DNA of 64,000 nucleotides from Candidatus Villigracilis adiacens (GTDB lineage: Bacteria; Chloroflexota; Anaerolineae; Anaerolineales; Villigracilaceae), in NCBI GenBank assembly GCA_016703605.1, contig JADJBU010000001.1, positions 1 to 64,000 on the forward strand, read 5' to 3'. Both the position numbers and the translations under genes were made by a program. Of the stretch, positions 53,216 through 61,535 are shown one piece after another (the first letter of the stretch is position 1; each line of letters opens with the position of its first letter). The notes under the pieces are model-generated. The model worked only from the letters and a program-made list of their open reading frames with translations, made no database searches and was not told where the DNA came from.

Positions 53216-54073
53216 ATGAACGCAACCTCCCTGACAACCCCCGGCTTCACGTCCGACCTCCGCGCGTTTTGGGCAATCGCCCGCCGCGAATGGACGGTCT
53301 TTGTCCGCTACCCGTCGTGGATCATCTCCCTGCTCATCTGGCCCGTCATCTTTCCGATGGGATACATCCTCACCGCGCGCGCCCTCTCTGGCGTGGACGG
53401 CAGCGGGCTGACGACCTTTCAAAACACCACTGGCTTGACCGAATACGTCGGCTACATCGCCGTCGGCACGATGATCTGGATGTGGCAAAACATCGTGTTG
53501 TGGTCGGTGGGCTATGCCCTGCGCACCGAACAAATGCGCGGCACGCTGGAGTCGAACTGGCTTTCTCCCACGTGGCGATTCTCCCACCTGCTGGGCAGCA
53601 GCATCCCGCAACTGGTTTCCATGCTCATGCTGCTGGCGGTCTCCGCGCTGGAATACGCCGTCCTGTTCGGCGTGGAATTTCGCGGCAGTCTCTGGCTGAC
53701 CCTGTTGGTGATTCTCGCCTCCATCCCCGCCGTGTATGGATTGGGCTTCGCCTTTGCCAGCGTGGTCATCACCGCCAAGGAAGCGAACGCCTTCGTCTTT
53801 TTAGTGCGCGGAGCGGTCATGGTCTTTTGCGGCATTACCTATCCACTGGCGATTCTCCCAGTGTGGATGCAGACCGTCGGGCAATGGCTTCCTCAGACCT
53901 ATATCATCCACGCTGTACGCAGCGCCGCGCTCTCCACAGACGGCTTCGCGGCAATCGCGCCCGACCTGAAGATGATCCTCATCTTCGGCGCGGTCTGGCT
54001 GGCAATTGGGTACGCGTTGTTTGTTGTGATGGAACGCCGCGCCAGACAGACGGGCGCGATCGGGCAGTATTAA
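53216..54073 (+). CDS. ABC-2 type permease 1
   Basis: 285 residues, six hydrophobic segments; 20 bases after the ATPase. Text GYIAVGTMIWMWQNIVLWSV, LRTEQMRGTLESNWLSPTWR, AVYGLGFAFASVVITAKEAN, LVRGAVMVFCGITYPLAILP and WLPQTYIIHAVRSA is typical of DrrB-like ABC-2 permeases. It probably pairs with the second permease (54389) as a heterodimer. Cargo unknown. Confidence 0.88.
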   Translation: MNATSLTTPGFTSDLRAFWAIARREWTVFVRYPSWIISLLIWPVIFPMGYILTARALSGVDGSGLTTFQNTTGLTEYVGYIAVGTMIWMWQNIVLWSVGYALRTEQMRGTLESNWLSPTWRFSHLLGSSIPQLVSMLMLLAVSALEYAVLFGVEFRGSLWLTLLVILASIPAVYGLGFAFASVVITAKEANAFVFLVRGAVMVFCGITYPLAILPVWMQTVGQWLPQTYIIHAVRSAALSTDGFAAIAPDLKMILIFGAVWLAIGYALFVVMERRARQTGAIGQY

Positions 54074-54388
54074 TCACTCATTTGACGCGGGTCTGCACTT
54101 CCGCATGTCACCCTGAGTAAAACCACAGCGGAAAAAAACGCCGTTCAAAGCGAAATGACACGCGAGTAGTTAACAGCCGTTATTCCGTGTCATTTCGACC
54201 AACGGGAGAAATCTTTCGCCCGCTTACAGGCTTGTTGTACGGGAGGGCAAGGTTTCTCTTCGCTCTGCTCGTCGAAACGACAGTCGTGTCATTAGTAGCG
54301 CAGCGAAGGGTCTCTAAGATAGTCGTAGAGGTTCTTCGCTTCGCTCAGAACGACATCGCGTAATATGACTCAACTACGGAGATACACG
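54074..54388. repeat. Spacer filled with palindromic repeat text
   Basis: Holds several units of the GTCA(T/C)TTCGA and CTTCGCT(T/A)CGCTCAG families (near 54105, 54180, 54270-54355), partly inverted to each other. It begins with TGTCACCCTGAG and ends with CGCTCAGAACGACA. It interrupts the exporter operon between the two permeases. CGGAGA before 54389 is the ribosome site. Confidence 0.5.
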
Positions 54389-55240
54389 ATGGAAAACCAA
54401 ATCCTCTCCCATCCCACTTTTGCCTCGCACCTGCGCGCGCTGTTCGCGCTCATCCGCAAGGATTGGAAGCAATACTGGCGTTATCCGCTCAACGCGGTGT
54501 CGCAAATGTTCCAGCCGCTGATCTGGATCGCCCCCATATATTTCATGGGCATGGCGTTCAGCGTAAACGGCAAGGCGCTGGGGTTTGCCCAATACAGCGG
54601 CACAACCGACTTCATGTCCTTCATCCTGCTCGGCACGGTATTGGAAAACTTCATCAACGCCGTGTTCTGGGGGATGGGGTACGCGCTCAAGAACGACATG
54701 GACTCGGGCGTGATGGAATCGAACTGGCTGACTCCCATTCCGCGCCTGTTGATTCTCGTCGGTCATTCGGTGACCAACCTGCTGGTGACGGCAATCGTCT
54801 CCGCGGGCATGTTGATTTTCGGCGGGCTGCTCTTCGGCTTCCACGCCCCAGGCGACGTGTTAAAAGCCTTCATCCCCATCATCCCCATGATGATCTGCCT
54901 GTACGGTTTCGGCTTTGCGTTTGCCGCCGTGGTCATGCTTATGCGCGAAGCGAACGCCCTGGTGGACATGAGCAGTTTCCTTGTGCAGATTTTTTCGGGA
55001 TCCAACTTCCCCGTCAACGCGCTGCCCAAATTCCTGCTGCCCGTCGCCCTCGTCCTGCCGCTCACCTACGGCTTGGACGCGGCGCGGCACTACCTCCTCC
55101 AAACCCAGACCATCTTTTCCATTCAACTCGAACTCATCCTGCTGGTGGTATTCATGGTCGTGATGCTGGCAATCGGCATGGTGACGTTCCGTTCGTTGGA
55201 GCGCCGCGTCCGCGTGCTGGGGACGCTTGGTCAGCATTGA
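54389..55240 (+). CDS. ABC-2 type permease 2
   Basis: 283 residues from ATG 54389 (GGAG eight bases upstream); an in-frame ATG at 54365 is also possible. Six hydrophobic segments, with TDFMSFILLGTVLENFINAV, DMDSGVMESNWLTPIPRLLI, FGFAFAAVVMLMREANALVD, GSNFPVNALPKFLLPVALVL and YGLDAARHYLLQTQ. Clearly a paralogue of permease 1 (both have ESNWL(S/T)P near residue 115). The stop overlaps a TTG start of the VOC gene. Confidence 0.88.
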   Translation: MENQILSHPTFASHLRALFALIRKDWKQYWRYPLNAVSQMFQPLIWIAPIYFMGMAFSVNGKALGFAQYSGTTDFMSFILLGTVLENFINAVFWGMGYALKNDMDSGVMESNWLTPIPRLLILVGHSVTNLLVTAIVSAGMLIFGGLLFGFHAPGDVLKAFIPIIPMMICLYGFGFAFAAVVMLMREANALVDMSSFLVQIFSGSNFPVNALPKFLLPVALVLPLTYGLDAARHYLLQTQTIFSIQLELILLVVFMVVMLAIGMVTFRSLERRVRVLGTLGQH

Positions 55241-55626
55241 TAGCCAAAACCCACCTCATCCTCTACGTTCAAGACCAAACCCGCAGTGCGGAGTTTTACT
55301 CCCGCGTCTTCGGCTGCGCGCCGACCCTCAACGTCCCCGGCATGACCGAATTCCCCCTCTCCGAATCCTGCGTGCTGGGACTCATGCCCGAAGCGGGAAT
55401 CAAACGCCTGCTCGGAGATTTGCTTCCCGATCCCGCGCGCGGAAACGGGATTCCACGCGCCGAAATTTATCTGCGCGTGACGGATCCGCTGGCGTATCAC
55501 CGCCGCGCCCTCGAAGCGGGCGCGGCGGAATTGAGTCCGCTTGCAGACCGCGATTGGGGCGACCGCGTCGCATACAGTCTCGACCCTGATGGTCATGTGC
55601 TGGCGTTTGCGGAGAAAAGCGCGTAA
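55237..55626 (+). CDS. VOC/glyoxalase-fold protein
   Basis: 129 residues, TTG start overlapping the permease stop (TTGA). Begins IAKTHLILYVQDQTRSAEFY, then SRVFGCAPTLNVPGMTEFPL, AEIYLRVTDPLAYHRRALEA and WGDRVAYSLDPDGHVLAFAE. These beta-alpha-beta-beta-beta units are of the glyoxalase/bleomycin-resistance fold. Conserved acid at the end (LAFAE) and a metal-type Glu (AEIYL) are present. Coupling to an exporter suggests a resistance or detoxification role (inference); substrate unknown. Confidence 0.82.
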   Translation: MIAKTHLILYVQDQTRSAEFYSRVFGCAPTLNVPGMTEFPLSESCVLGLMPEAGIKRLLGDLLPDPARGNGIPRAEIYLRVTDPLAYHRRALEAGAAELSPLADRDWGDRVAYSLDPDGHVLAFAEKSA

Positions 55627-55653
55627 ATCCTGCGTCTTTTTCACCACTTCTGC

Positions 55654-55787
55654 GGTAACTGCTCAGCCTGTCATTTCGACGAGCGCCAGCGAGGAGAAAT
55701 CCAGCGCAATATTGAGAAAGATTTCTCGTGGCGCCTCGCGCCACTCGAAATGACAAGGCAGGGTAGTGAATTGGCTGAGCAGTTACC
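55654..55787 (+). mobile_element. MITE-like element with terminal inverted repeats and target duplication
   Basis: 134 bases bounded by GGTAACTGCTCAGCC and its exact complement GGCTGAGCAGTTACC. The six bases TTCTGC flank it on both sides (55648-55653 and 55788-55793), as expected for a target-site duplication. The inner part is also palindromic (TGTCATTTCGACGAGCG ... ACTCGAAATGACA). No coding capacity. An inverted relative lies at 48974-49105. It sits 28 bases before the hydrolase ATG. Confidence 0.75.
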
Positions 55788-55815
55788 TTCTGCGTCCATT
55801 TACACGGAGGCAGAA

Positions 55816-56687
55816 ATGTCCAACCGCAACCGACAATTCCATCTACCCGACGGGCGCAGGCTTGGCTACGACGAACGCGGCGCGCCTGATGGCAAGCCCG
55901 TCTTTTACCTGCACGGTTCGCCGAGTTCGCGCGTCGAGTTTTCCTCTTCGGCGATGACGCGTTGCTGCGCTCGCTGAATGTCCGCCTGATCGCGGTGGAT
56001 CGCCCAGGCATGGGACTCTCGGATTTCCAACCCAACCGCCGCCTGCTCGACTTTCCCAACGACCTGCTCGCGCTCGCCGATCATCTCGCCATCGAACGCT
56101 TCGCCATCCTTGCCTACTCGCTCGGCGGGATTCACGGTCTGGCGTGCGCCCGCGCCATCTCCGAACGACTGACCAAAGTGGGAATCGTCAGCGGCGCGGC
56201 GTTGTTCACTGAACCCGAACTGATGACGAACATCAACGAAGGGACGCGCAAGTTCCTGACCATGCCGCGCGATAATCCGTTCGCCGCGCGCCTGTTTTTG
56301 GGGATGATGGCGGGGATGATTCGCTTCGCGCCCAAATTGATGACTGCCTCCGCCGCCTCCAACCTCCCCGCGCCTGATCGCCCCATCGCGGCAGACTCCA
56401 AATTCCAGGCAGGATTCGTATACATGCTGCGCGAAGCCCTCCGCAACGGGACGCGCGGCGCGTTCGACGAATCCCTGCTCGCGGTCACGGACTACGGCTT
56501 TCGCTTGCAGGACATTCAAGCGCCGATTCAACTCTGGCACGGCGAAGCGGATCAAAACGTCCCTGTGGAAATGGCTCGTTTCGCTGAATCCGCCCTCCCG
56601 AAGTGCGAAGCGGGGTTTTATCCCAATGAAGGGCATTTGTCGTTGTTCAAGAAATATGCCGCGGAGTTCATCCGAGCGTTGGTGTAG
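55816..56687 (+). CDS. Alpha/beta hydrolase, frameshifted in a T run
   Basis: ATG 55816 (MSNRNRQFHLPDGRRLGYDE) with GGAGG upstream. FYLHGSPSSRVEF (oxyanion region) ends one frame; the next continues LLRSLNVRLIAVDRPGMGLS, then AILAYSLGGIHGLACARAIS (nucleophile Ser), LWHGEADQNVPVEMA (acid Asp) and FYPNEGHLSLFKKY (His). Adding one base to the T/C run at 55939-55944 gives VEFFLFGDDALLRSLN in one frame and a normal protein of about 290 residues. I infer a read error. Substrate unknown. Confidence 0.8.
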
Positions 56688-56697
56688 TAACGCAATA

Positions 56698-56735
56698 TTC
56701 ATATTGCGTGGGATTGCAAAATAAATTTTGCGGTA
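56698..56735 (+). repeat. Two small hairpins
   Basis: ACGCAATAT/ATATTGCGT and GCAAAAT/ATTTTGC in tandem just after the hydrolase stop, like the pair after 50521. Possible weak terminator without a T-run. Confidence 0.45.
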
Positions 56736-56748
56736 CATAAGGAAAAAC

Positions 56749-57285
56749 ATGAATAAGTCTGTCGCTCAACTTGGATTTTGGTCGTCGCTGGTCGTTACGT
56801 CCCTGACTGCGCTGTTTTTTTGTCTCGCTCGTTATTCCGAGTCAGAACCTGATGTTCGCTTCGTCGTTCCTGCTCGCGCCCGCTTTCGTGGCAATGATGA
56901 CGAGTATCCATCATGCTGCCGCGCCTGAGAAAAAAGTGTGGAGCCAACTGGGCTGTCGTTTGCGATCATCTACGCGGTGATGTGTACGCTGACGTATTAC
57001 ATCCAACTGACCTTCGTCGCGAACAATTACCTGCCCGTCGCAGAGGAGGTGGCTCTGCCCTTCGTCTTCCTCCCTGGCACGCCGCTGTTCGCGCAGGACA
57101 TGCTCGGTTACGTGTTCATGTGCGCGGCGACTCTTGCGGCGGGATTCGTCTTCACGGGCGGCAAACTCGAAGCATGGATCAAGTGGCTATTCATCTTCAA
57201 CGGCGTATTGTTCATCGTCCCCACGCCAATCACCGCGCCCAAGACGAACGCAAGGATTGCATCCCGCCGCCACAGGTTGCGATAG
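56749..57285 (+). CDS. Polytopic membrane protein, two frameshifts
   Basis: ATG 56749 with AAGGAAAA. MNKSVAQLGFWSSLVVTSLT is followed by a seven-T run (56815-56821); with six T the frame reads ALFFVSLVIPSQNLMFASSF, LLAPAFVAMMTSIHHAAAPE, KKVWSQLG. A GGG at 56950-56952 should be GGGG to enter LSFAIIYAVMCTLTYYIQLT, FVANNYLPVAEEVALPFVFL, and FMCAATLAAGFVFTGGKLEA. Five or so membrane helices. I do not recognise a characterised family. The C terminus after FNGVLFIVPTPI seems foreign, because the minus strand there carries another membrane-protein fragment. Confidence 0.6.
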
Positions 57286-57357
57286 CCTTTAAGCAGGACG
57301 AATATCGAACCTGCCACAGTCAAGGTATCGAAAATTTCAAATGTGCGCGGCACGGTG
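57228..57357 (-). pseudogene. Fragment of another membrane protein, antisense
   Basis: The minus strand reads TVPRTFEIFDTLTVAGSIFV, then LLKGYRNLWRRDAILAFVLG and AVIGVG, which looks like real membrane-protein text with positive residues between two hydrophobic stretches. No start or end fits it. It probably marks a rearrangement joint at the end of the gene above. Confidence 0.35.
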
Positions 57358-57386
57358 ATATGGGAAGACCCGCCCCTGGAGTGCAG

Positions 57387-57617
57387 ATGGATAAAACTGT
57401 CGTGATTCAAAAAATGCTGACGATGCTCTCCGAGACGCAGGAGAAGGAACTGACCTGCGACGAGGTCTTTGCCGCGCTGGATCAATTTGCCGAATTGGCG
57501 GCGCGCGGCGAGGATGTCAGTAAACTGATGCCCCTGATTCAACATCATTTGAACATGTGCGGGGATTGCATGGAAGAATACCAGACGCTCCACAAAATTG
57601 TGATGAACCCCGCCTGA
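57387..57617 (+). CDS. Zinc-finger, anti-sigma-like small protein
   Basis: 76 residues from ATG 57387 with GGAG six bases upstream. All-helical text (MLTMLSETQEKELTCDEVFA, ALDQFAELAARGEDVSKL) with PLIQHHLNMCGDCMEEYQTL, an H-x3-C-x2-C zinc-binding motif of anti-sigma type. No sigma factor lies next to it. In this context it may accompany the truncated gene that starts at 57634. Function not established. Confidence 0.65.
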   Translation: MDKTVVIQKMLTMLSETQEKELTCDEVFAALDQFAELAARGEDVSKLMPLIQHHLNMCGDCMEEYQTLHKIVMNPA

Positions 57618-57633
57618 AGGAGAGAACACGCTT

Positions 57634-57868
57634 ATGGATCAGCCGACAAGCCAGAACGTCCAGCAATGGATCGGATTCATCCGCAACGCAAAGGATGACG
57701 GTGAGGTGCCGCGTTCGCAGCCGCCTTCGAACGGGCGTACGAAGCGTCCGCGCTGGACGATGCGGCGCGGGTGGATGTTCTGTTGACGGCGGGCGTAGCG
57801 CTTCGGCGCGGAAATTTTGCAGGTTTGAGCGGCGTTTGGAGGGTTATTCGTTTAGGTTCTTTTCCATG
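57634..57868 (+). pseudogene. N-terminal fragment of an unrecognised protein
   Basis: ATG after AGGAGAGAACACGCTT gives MDQPTSQNVQQWIGFIRNAK, then DDGEV; one base is missing near 57706, and the next frame reads AAFAAAFERAYEASALDDAA, RVDVLLTAGVALRRGNFAG. It then runs into the end of the convergent LysR gene. Helical repeat-like text, perhaps the start of a TPR protein. Truncated at the 3' end. Confidence 0.45.
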
Positions 57869-58725
57869 TAACGGATAAACATTTTTGCAGGCTTGGACGG
57901 CTTTTTCTCTTTCATATAAGCGATAACGATCTTGCTTGTAAATACTTCCTTGAGCGGGATTGCTACCACATCGGGACGTCTGTAGTAATTCAGTACCTTT
58001 TCCATCATCAATGCAACCCCGCTATTGGATGCCGCCAGTCCGATGATGCTTGCCCCGCGCAATGTTGAATAAAATACTCTTGGCTCAAACCCGGCAGATC
58101 TACAGGCATTGATAGCCAGTTCGTATACCAGGGTTCCCTTATTGAACATAATGAAATTTTCATTGGAAAGTTCAGTAAGTGAAATGGTTTCGCGGTATGC
58201 GAGCGGGTGACTTTTTGAAACTGCGACCATCAATTTGTCGGCTACAACTTCAAGGATTGAAAATTGCTGTGTATCTACACCGTAGTCACGAACAAAGGCA
58301 AGATCATATTTGTTTTGAGTTAAGGCAGGTAACACTGTCGATGCCTCTCGTTCTTCAAGAACGAGATTTATATCTGGGTAGGCTGCCCTGAATTTGGCGA
58401 TATGGGTTGTAATTCCATATTGTGCAATTACTGGAATGGCAGCTATGGATAATGTGGGTAGTGTATTTCTAAATTCCCCGATCTCTACCAGCATGGATTT
58501 ATAAAGCTCATTGAAATTTTGAGCATGGTTTTCAAAAACCTTCCCCGCTTCCGTTAGGGACACTTTTCGCTTGCTTCGGTCAAATAATTGGACGTCCAGG
58601 CTTTTTTCTAATGCAATGATCTGTTTGGATAGGGATGATTGTGAAATATATAAGTTATCTGCCGCAGCGCTGAAAGACCCCGTCTCCACAATCGCTAGAA
58701 AATATTGGACTTGTTTGATTTCCAC
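57844..58725 (-). CDS. LysR-family transcriptional regulator
   Basis: 293 residues. Winged helix-turn-helix at the N terminus (QVQYFLAIVETGSFSAAADN, LYISQSSLSKQIIALEKSLD, VQLFDRSKRKVSLTEAG) and a LysR ligand-binding domain (LDLAFVRD-like YDLAFVRDYGVD, IIGLAASNSGVALMMEKVL). Divergent from the sugar ABC operon starting at 58861, with a TTGA-N6-TCAA palindrome between them, so it very likely regulates that operon and itself. The codon use is more AT-rich than upstream genes. Confidence 0.95.
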   Translation of the reverse strand: MEIKQVQYFLAIVETGSFSAAADNLYISQSSLSKQIIALEKSLDVQLFDRSKRKVSLTEAGKVFENHAQNFNELYKSMLVEIGEFRNTLPTLSIAAIPVIAQYGITTHIAKFRAAYPDINLVLEEREASTVLPALTQNKYDLAFVRDYGVDTQQFSILEVVADKLMVAVSKSHPLAYRETISLTELSNENFIMFNKGTLVYELAINACRSAGFEPRVFYSTLRGASIIGLAASNSGVALMMEKVLNYYRRPDVVAIPLKEVFTSKIVIAYMKEKKPSKPAKMFIRYMEKNLNE

Positions 58726-58770
58726 AATCCTCTCCGATCTATTCCGTTTTGGAATGGATTATATCAAGAA

Positions 58771-58804
58771 TTGAATTGAATCAATTGAGAAGAACCTGTA
58801 TTCT
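58771..58804 (+). promoter_or_regulatory. LysR-type box overlapping a sigma70-like promoter
   Basis: TTGAATTGAATCAA (58771-58784) is a dyad of the T-N11-A kind. TTGAAT at 58776-58781 and TATTCT at 58799-58804 are 17 bases apart and point towards the binding-protein gene at 58861. AAAGGAG lies about ten bases before that ATG. Confidence 0.55.
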
Positions 58805-58860
58805 GGCATTGCGACCAGATTTCGCTGGTCAATTCAATATGTTACAAAGGAGAAGAAAAG

Positions 58861-59958
58861 ATGAAGAAGGTACTTTCTAAATTCCTGGCGATCTTTATGG
58901 TGATGGGAATCTTATTGGCAGCCTGCGCGCCTGCCGCAACAGATACCCCTGCTGAGCCGGAAGCCGCCGCAACGGATGCCCCGGCTGAACCAGAAGCCGC
59001 CGCTGAGGAAGCCCCGGCTGAGGACACTGTTGTTTCCATGGTGCCTGCACAAGCCGGAGCGCCATTTGACATCAATGGCAAAGTGGTCTGCTACATCATC
59101 CCTTCACTCGCCAATCCTTTCTTGAACGGCGTCGCCACTTCGGTTACGGAACAATTCAAGGCTGATGGTGTGACTGTGAATGTCTACGGCGCGGACGAAG
59201 GCGGTTTGAACCAGCAATTCGATCAGATCGAGAACTGCATCTCCATGAAGACGGATTTCATGTATGTGATGGCAGCCGGTGAGATCGATCAGCTCATCCC
59301 TGCGATTGAAGAAGCCAAAGCCGCCGGTATCATGGTCATGGGGGTTCCTCCTCAAAAACTCGCGCCCTTCGATGCGATTATGCACACCAGTCAATTGGAA
59401 GACGGTCAAAAAGTCGCCAAGATGGCTTGCGATTTCATTGAAGCCAGGTACCCGGATGCGGCTGACGGCAGTGTTGAAACTGCGATTGTTGGCGGCGCGA
59501 GTTCCTCGGTTGGCATGAAATTACGCGATCAGGGTTATTCCACGATCACTGACATCTGCCCCAAGGTGAAACTTGTCGCGCATTTGGATGTTTCTGGCGA
59601 CAGCCTTCCGGTTGGTCAGAATGCCGCTGAGAACATCTTTACGGCGAACCCGGATGTTAAAGTGTTCCTTGCCCAATCCACTGCCCATGCTCAAGGTATT
59701 GCCAACGCTATCAAAGCGCTGCCAGGGGTTGAAATTTCTGAATACGGCGTTTTCGCTGGCGATATGGATCCTTCCATGATCCCAACCGTCACCAGCTGCG
59801 AAGATCCCTACAAGGGTTTTGTCGCCATCGGTGGAACCGCACTTGATGTGGCTACCTACGAACAGATCAAGAAGATGCTGCAAGGTGTCGAATATCCCAA
59901 CATCATCAATGATGCATTGGATCCAATCGCTTGCGATTTCACTACACTCGCACCGTAA
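58861..59958 (+). CDS. CUT2 sugar-binding lipoprotein (RbsB-like)
   Basis: 365 residues. Signal peptide with lipobox LLAAC, a low-complexity tether made of DTPAEPEAAAT-like units (residues about 27-57), then a two-domain periplasmic-binding core: VVCYIIPSLANPFLNGVATS, DQIENCISMKTDFMYVMAAG, GIMVMGVPPQKLAPFDAIMH, AIVGGASSSVGMKLRDQGYS, FVAIGGTALDVATYEQIKKM. Belongs to the ribose/xylose-type (CUT2) importers. Sugar unknown. Four cysteines in the core are unusual for this family and might pair. Confidence 0.92.
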   Translation: MKKVLSKFLAIFMVMGILLAACAPAATDTPAEPEAAATDAPAEPEAAAEEAPAEDTVVSMVPAQAGAPFDINGKVVCYIIPSLANPFLNGVATSVTEQFKADGVTVNVYGADEGGLNQQFDQIENCISMKTDFMYVMAAGEIDQLIPAIEEAKAAGIMVMGVPPQKLAPFDAIMHTSQLEDGQKVAKMACDFIEARYPDAADGSVETAIVGGASSSVGMKLRDQGYSTITDICPKVKLVAHLDVSGDSLPVGQNAAENIFTANPDVKVFLAQSTAHAQGIANAIKALPGVEISEYGVFAGDMDPSMIPTVTSCEDPYKGFVAIGGTALDVATYEQIKKMLQGVEYPNIINDALDPIACDFTTLAP

Positions 59959-59981
59959 TAAGAAGCAATTTGTAAACAAAT

Positions 59982-60011
59982 AGGATGAAGGGGTAGGGGA
60001 CCCTTCATCCT
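59982..60011 (+). terminator. Hairpin between binding protein and ATPase genes
   Basis: AGGATGAAGGG, eight-base loop, CCCTTCATCCT. No T-run. Position right after the binding-protein stop is typical of structures that keep binding-protein mRNA more abundant than the membrane parts. Confidence 0.6.
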
Positions 60012-60029
60012 AGATAGAGGTGAAAACGA

Positions 60030-61517
60030 ATGGATGCCAAGGTTGTACTATCCCTGGAAAATATCACCAAACGCTATCCCGGTGTTCTGGCTCTGAACAA
60101 TGTTTCGATCAGCTTTCAAGAAGGGGAAGTACATGCCTTGTTGGGCGAGAACGGCGCCGGAAAATCGACGCTGATCAAAGCGGTGGCTGGAGCCATCGAT
60201 ATTGATTCAGGTATTATTAAAATTAATGGACAAGAATATTCCAAGATGACTCCTGCGCTTTCCAGGAGCCTTGGCGTTGAAGTGATCTATCAGGAATTTA
60301 ATTTGGTTCCCACCTTGTCAGTTGCTGAAAATATTTACTTATGTGAGAAAGATGAAAACTCGGCATTTTTCAGTGCCAAAACAATTGAGGAAAAAGCCGT
60401 CAAGGTGCTGGACCAGTTTGGGGTGAGAATTGATCCGCGTATTCTGGTACAAGACCTATCTATTGCTGAACAGCAGATCGTTGAAATCGCGAAAGCAGTC
60501 TCGAAGAATGTGAAAATATTGATCATGGATGAACCCTCTGCTCCCTTAAGCGTTTCAGAAGTAGAGTTGATGTTCAAGATTATTAACCAGTTAAAACAAA
60601 AAGGCGTGACGATTATTTATATCTCGCATCGTTTGGAAGAGGTCTTCCACATATCCGATCGCGTGAGTATCATGCGTGACGGAGCCTACGTCGCCACCAG
60701 AAACACGAAAGAGACCAATCGGCAGGAATTGATCACGCTGATGGTAGGTCGTGAATTAAAGGAAAGTTATCCTCAACGGAGAAAGTCACTTGGCGAAGTT
60801 GTCTTGGAAGTAAAAAATCTCACCGGGAATGGGGATCGAAATATTTCGTTTTCAGTACGCAAAGGTGAAATATTGGGCATCTCCGGATTGGTTGGCGCGG
60901 GTCGAACCGAATTGGCTCAACTTATTTTTGGCGCTGCCCCAATGGAAAGCGGCGAGATCTTGATCAACGGCAAGCCTGTCAAGATCCATTCGCCATTGGA
61001 TGCGATCCAGAACAAAATTGGCTTGTTGACCGAAGACCGCAAAGGACAGGGACTGTTCCTTGAGATGGCTGTCAAGTGGAATATCAGTTTCCCGATCATT
61101 CGACGCATTTCAAAATATAGCGTGGTTAATACGAAAAAAGAAGATGAGATCGCGCAGAAATACAAGGAACGTATTAACATAAAAACCCCCAGTTTATTGC
61201 AACAGGTGATCAATCTGAGCGGCGGGAATCAACAAAAAGTGGTGCTCGCCAAATCGTTGGCTGCGGAGTCGGACATTTTGATCTTTGACGAACCCACCCG
61301 TGGGATCGATGTTGGCGCCAAACAGGAGATTTATCATCTGATGACTGAGTTGGCGGAGAGTGGAATTGCGATTTTGATGATCTCTTCTGACATGGAAGAA
61401 CTATTGGGCATGTCAGATCGGATCATTGTCTTATGCGAAGGGGAATTGGCTGGGGAGGTCCAAAAAGAGAATTTCAATCAACATACTATTCTCGACCTTG
61501 CATCGGGGATCCATTAA
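60030..61517 (+). CDS. Sugar ABC ATPase, double domain (RbsA/MglA-like)
   Basis: 495 residues with two nucleotide-binding domains. First: LGENGAGKSTLIKAVAG, IYQEFNLVPTLSVAENIYL, QDLSIAEQQIVEIAKAVSKN, LIMDEPSAPLSVSEVELM, IYISHRLEEVFHISDRV. Second: degenerate Walker A SGLVGAGRTELAQ, LTEDRKGQGLF, NLSGGNQQKVVLAKSLA, LIFDEPTRGIDVGAKQEIY. This asymmetric pattern is normal for CUT2 importers. AGAGGTG lies upstream of the ATG. The first Walker B reads DEPSAPLS where DEPTAALT is usual, a mild variation. Confidence 0.95.
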   Translation: MDAKVVLSLENITKRYPGVLALNNVSISFQEGEVHALLGENGAGKSTLIKAVAGAIDIDSGIIKINGQEYSKMTPALSRSLGVEVIYQEFNLVPTLSVAENIYLCEKDENSAFFSAKTIEEKAVKVLDQFGVRIDPRILVQDLSIAEQQIVEIAKAVSKNVKILIMDEPSAPLSVSEVELMFKIINQLKQKGVTIIYISHRLEEVFHISDRVSIMRDGAYVATRNTKETNRQELITLMVGRELKESYPQRRKSLGEVVLEVKNLTGNGDRNISFSVRKGEILGISGLVGAGRTELAQLIFGAAPMESGEILINGKPVKIHSPLDAIQNKIGLLTEDRKGQGLFLEMAVKWNISFPIIRRISKYSVVNTKKEDEIAQKYKERINIKTPSLLQQVINLSGGNQQKVVLAKSLAAESDILIFDEPTRGIDVGAKQEIYHLMTELAESGIAILMISSDMEELLGMSDRIIVLCEGELAGEVQKENFNQHTILDLASGIH

Positions 61518-61535
61518 CGTTTGGAGGAATCAACA

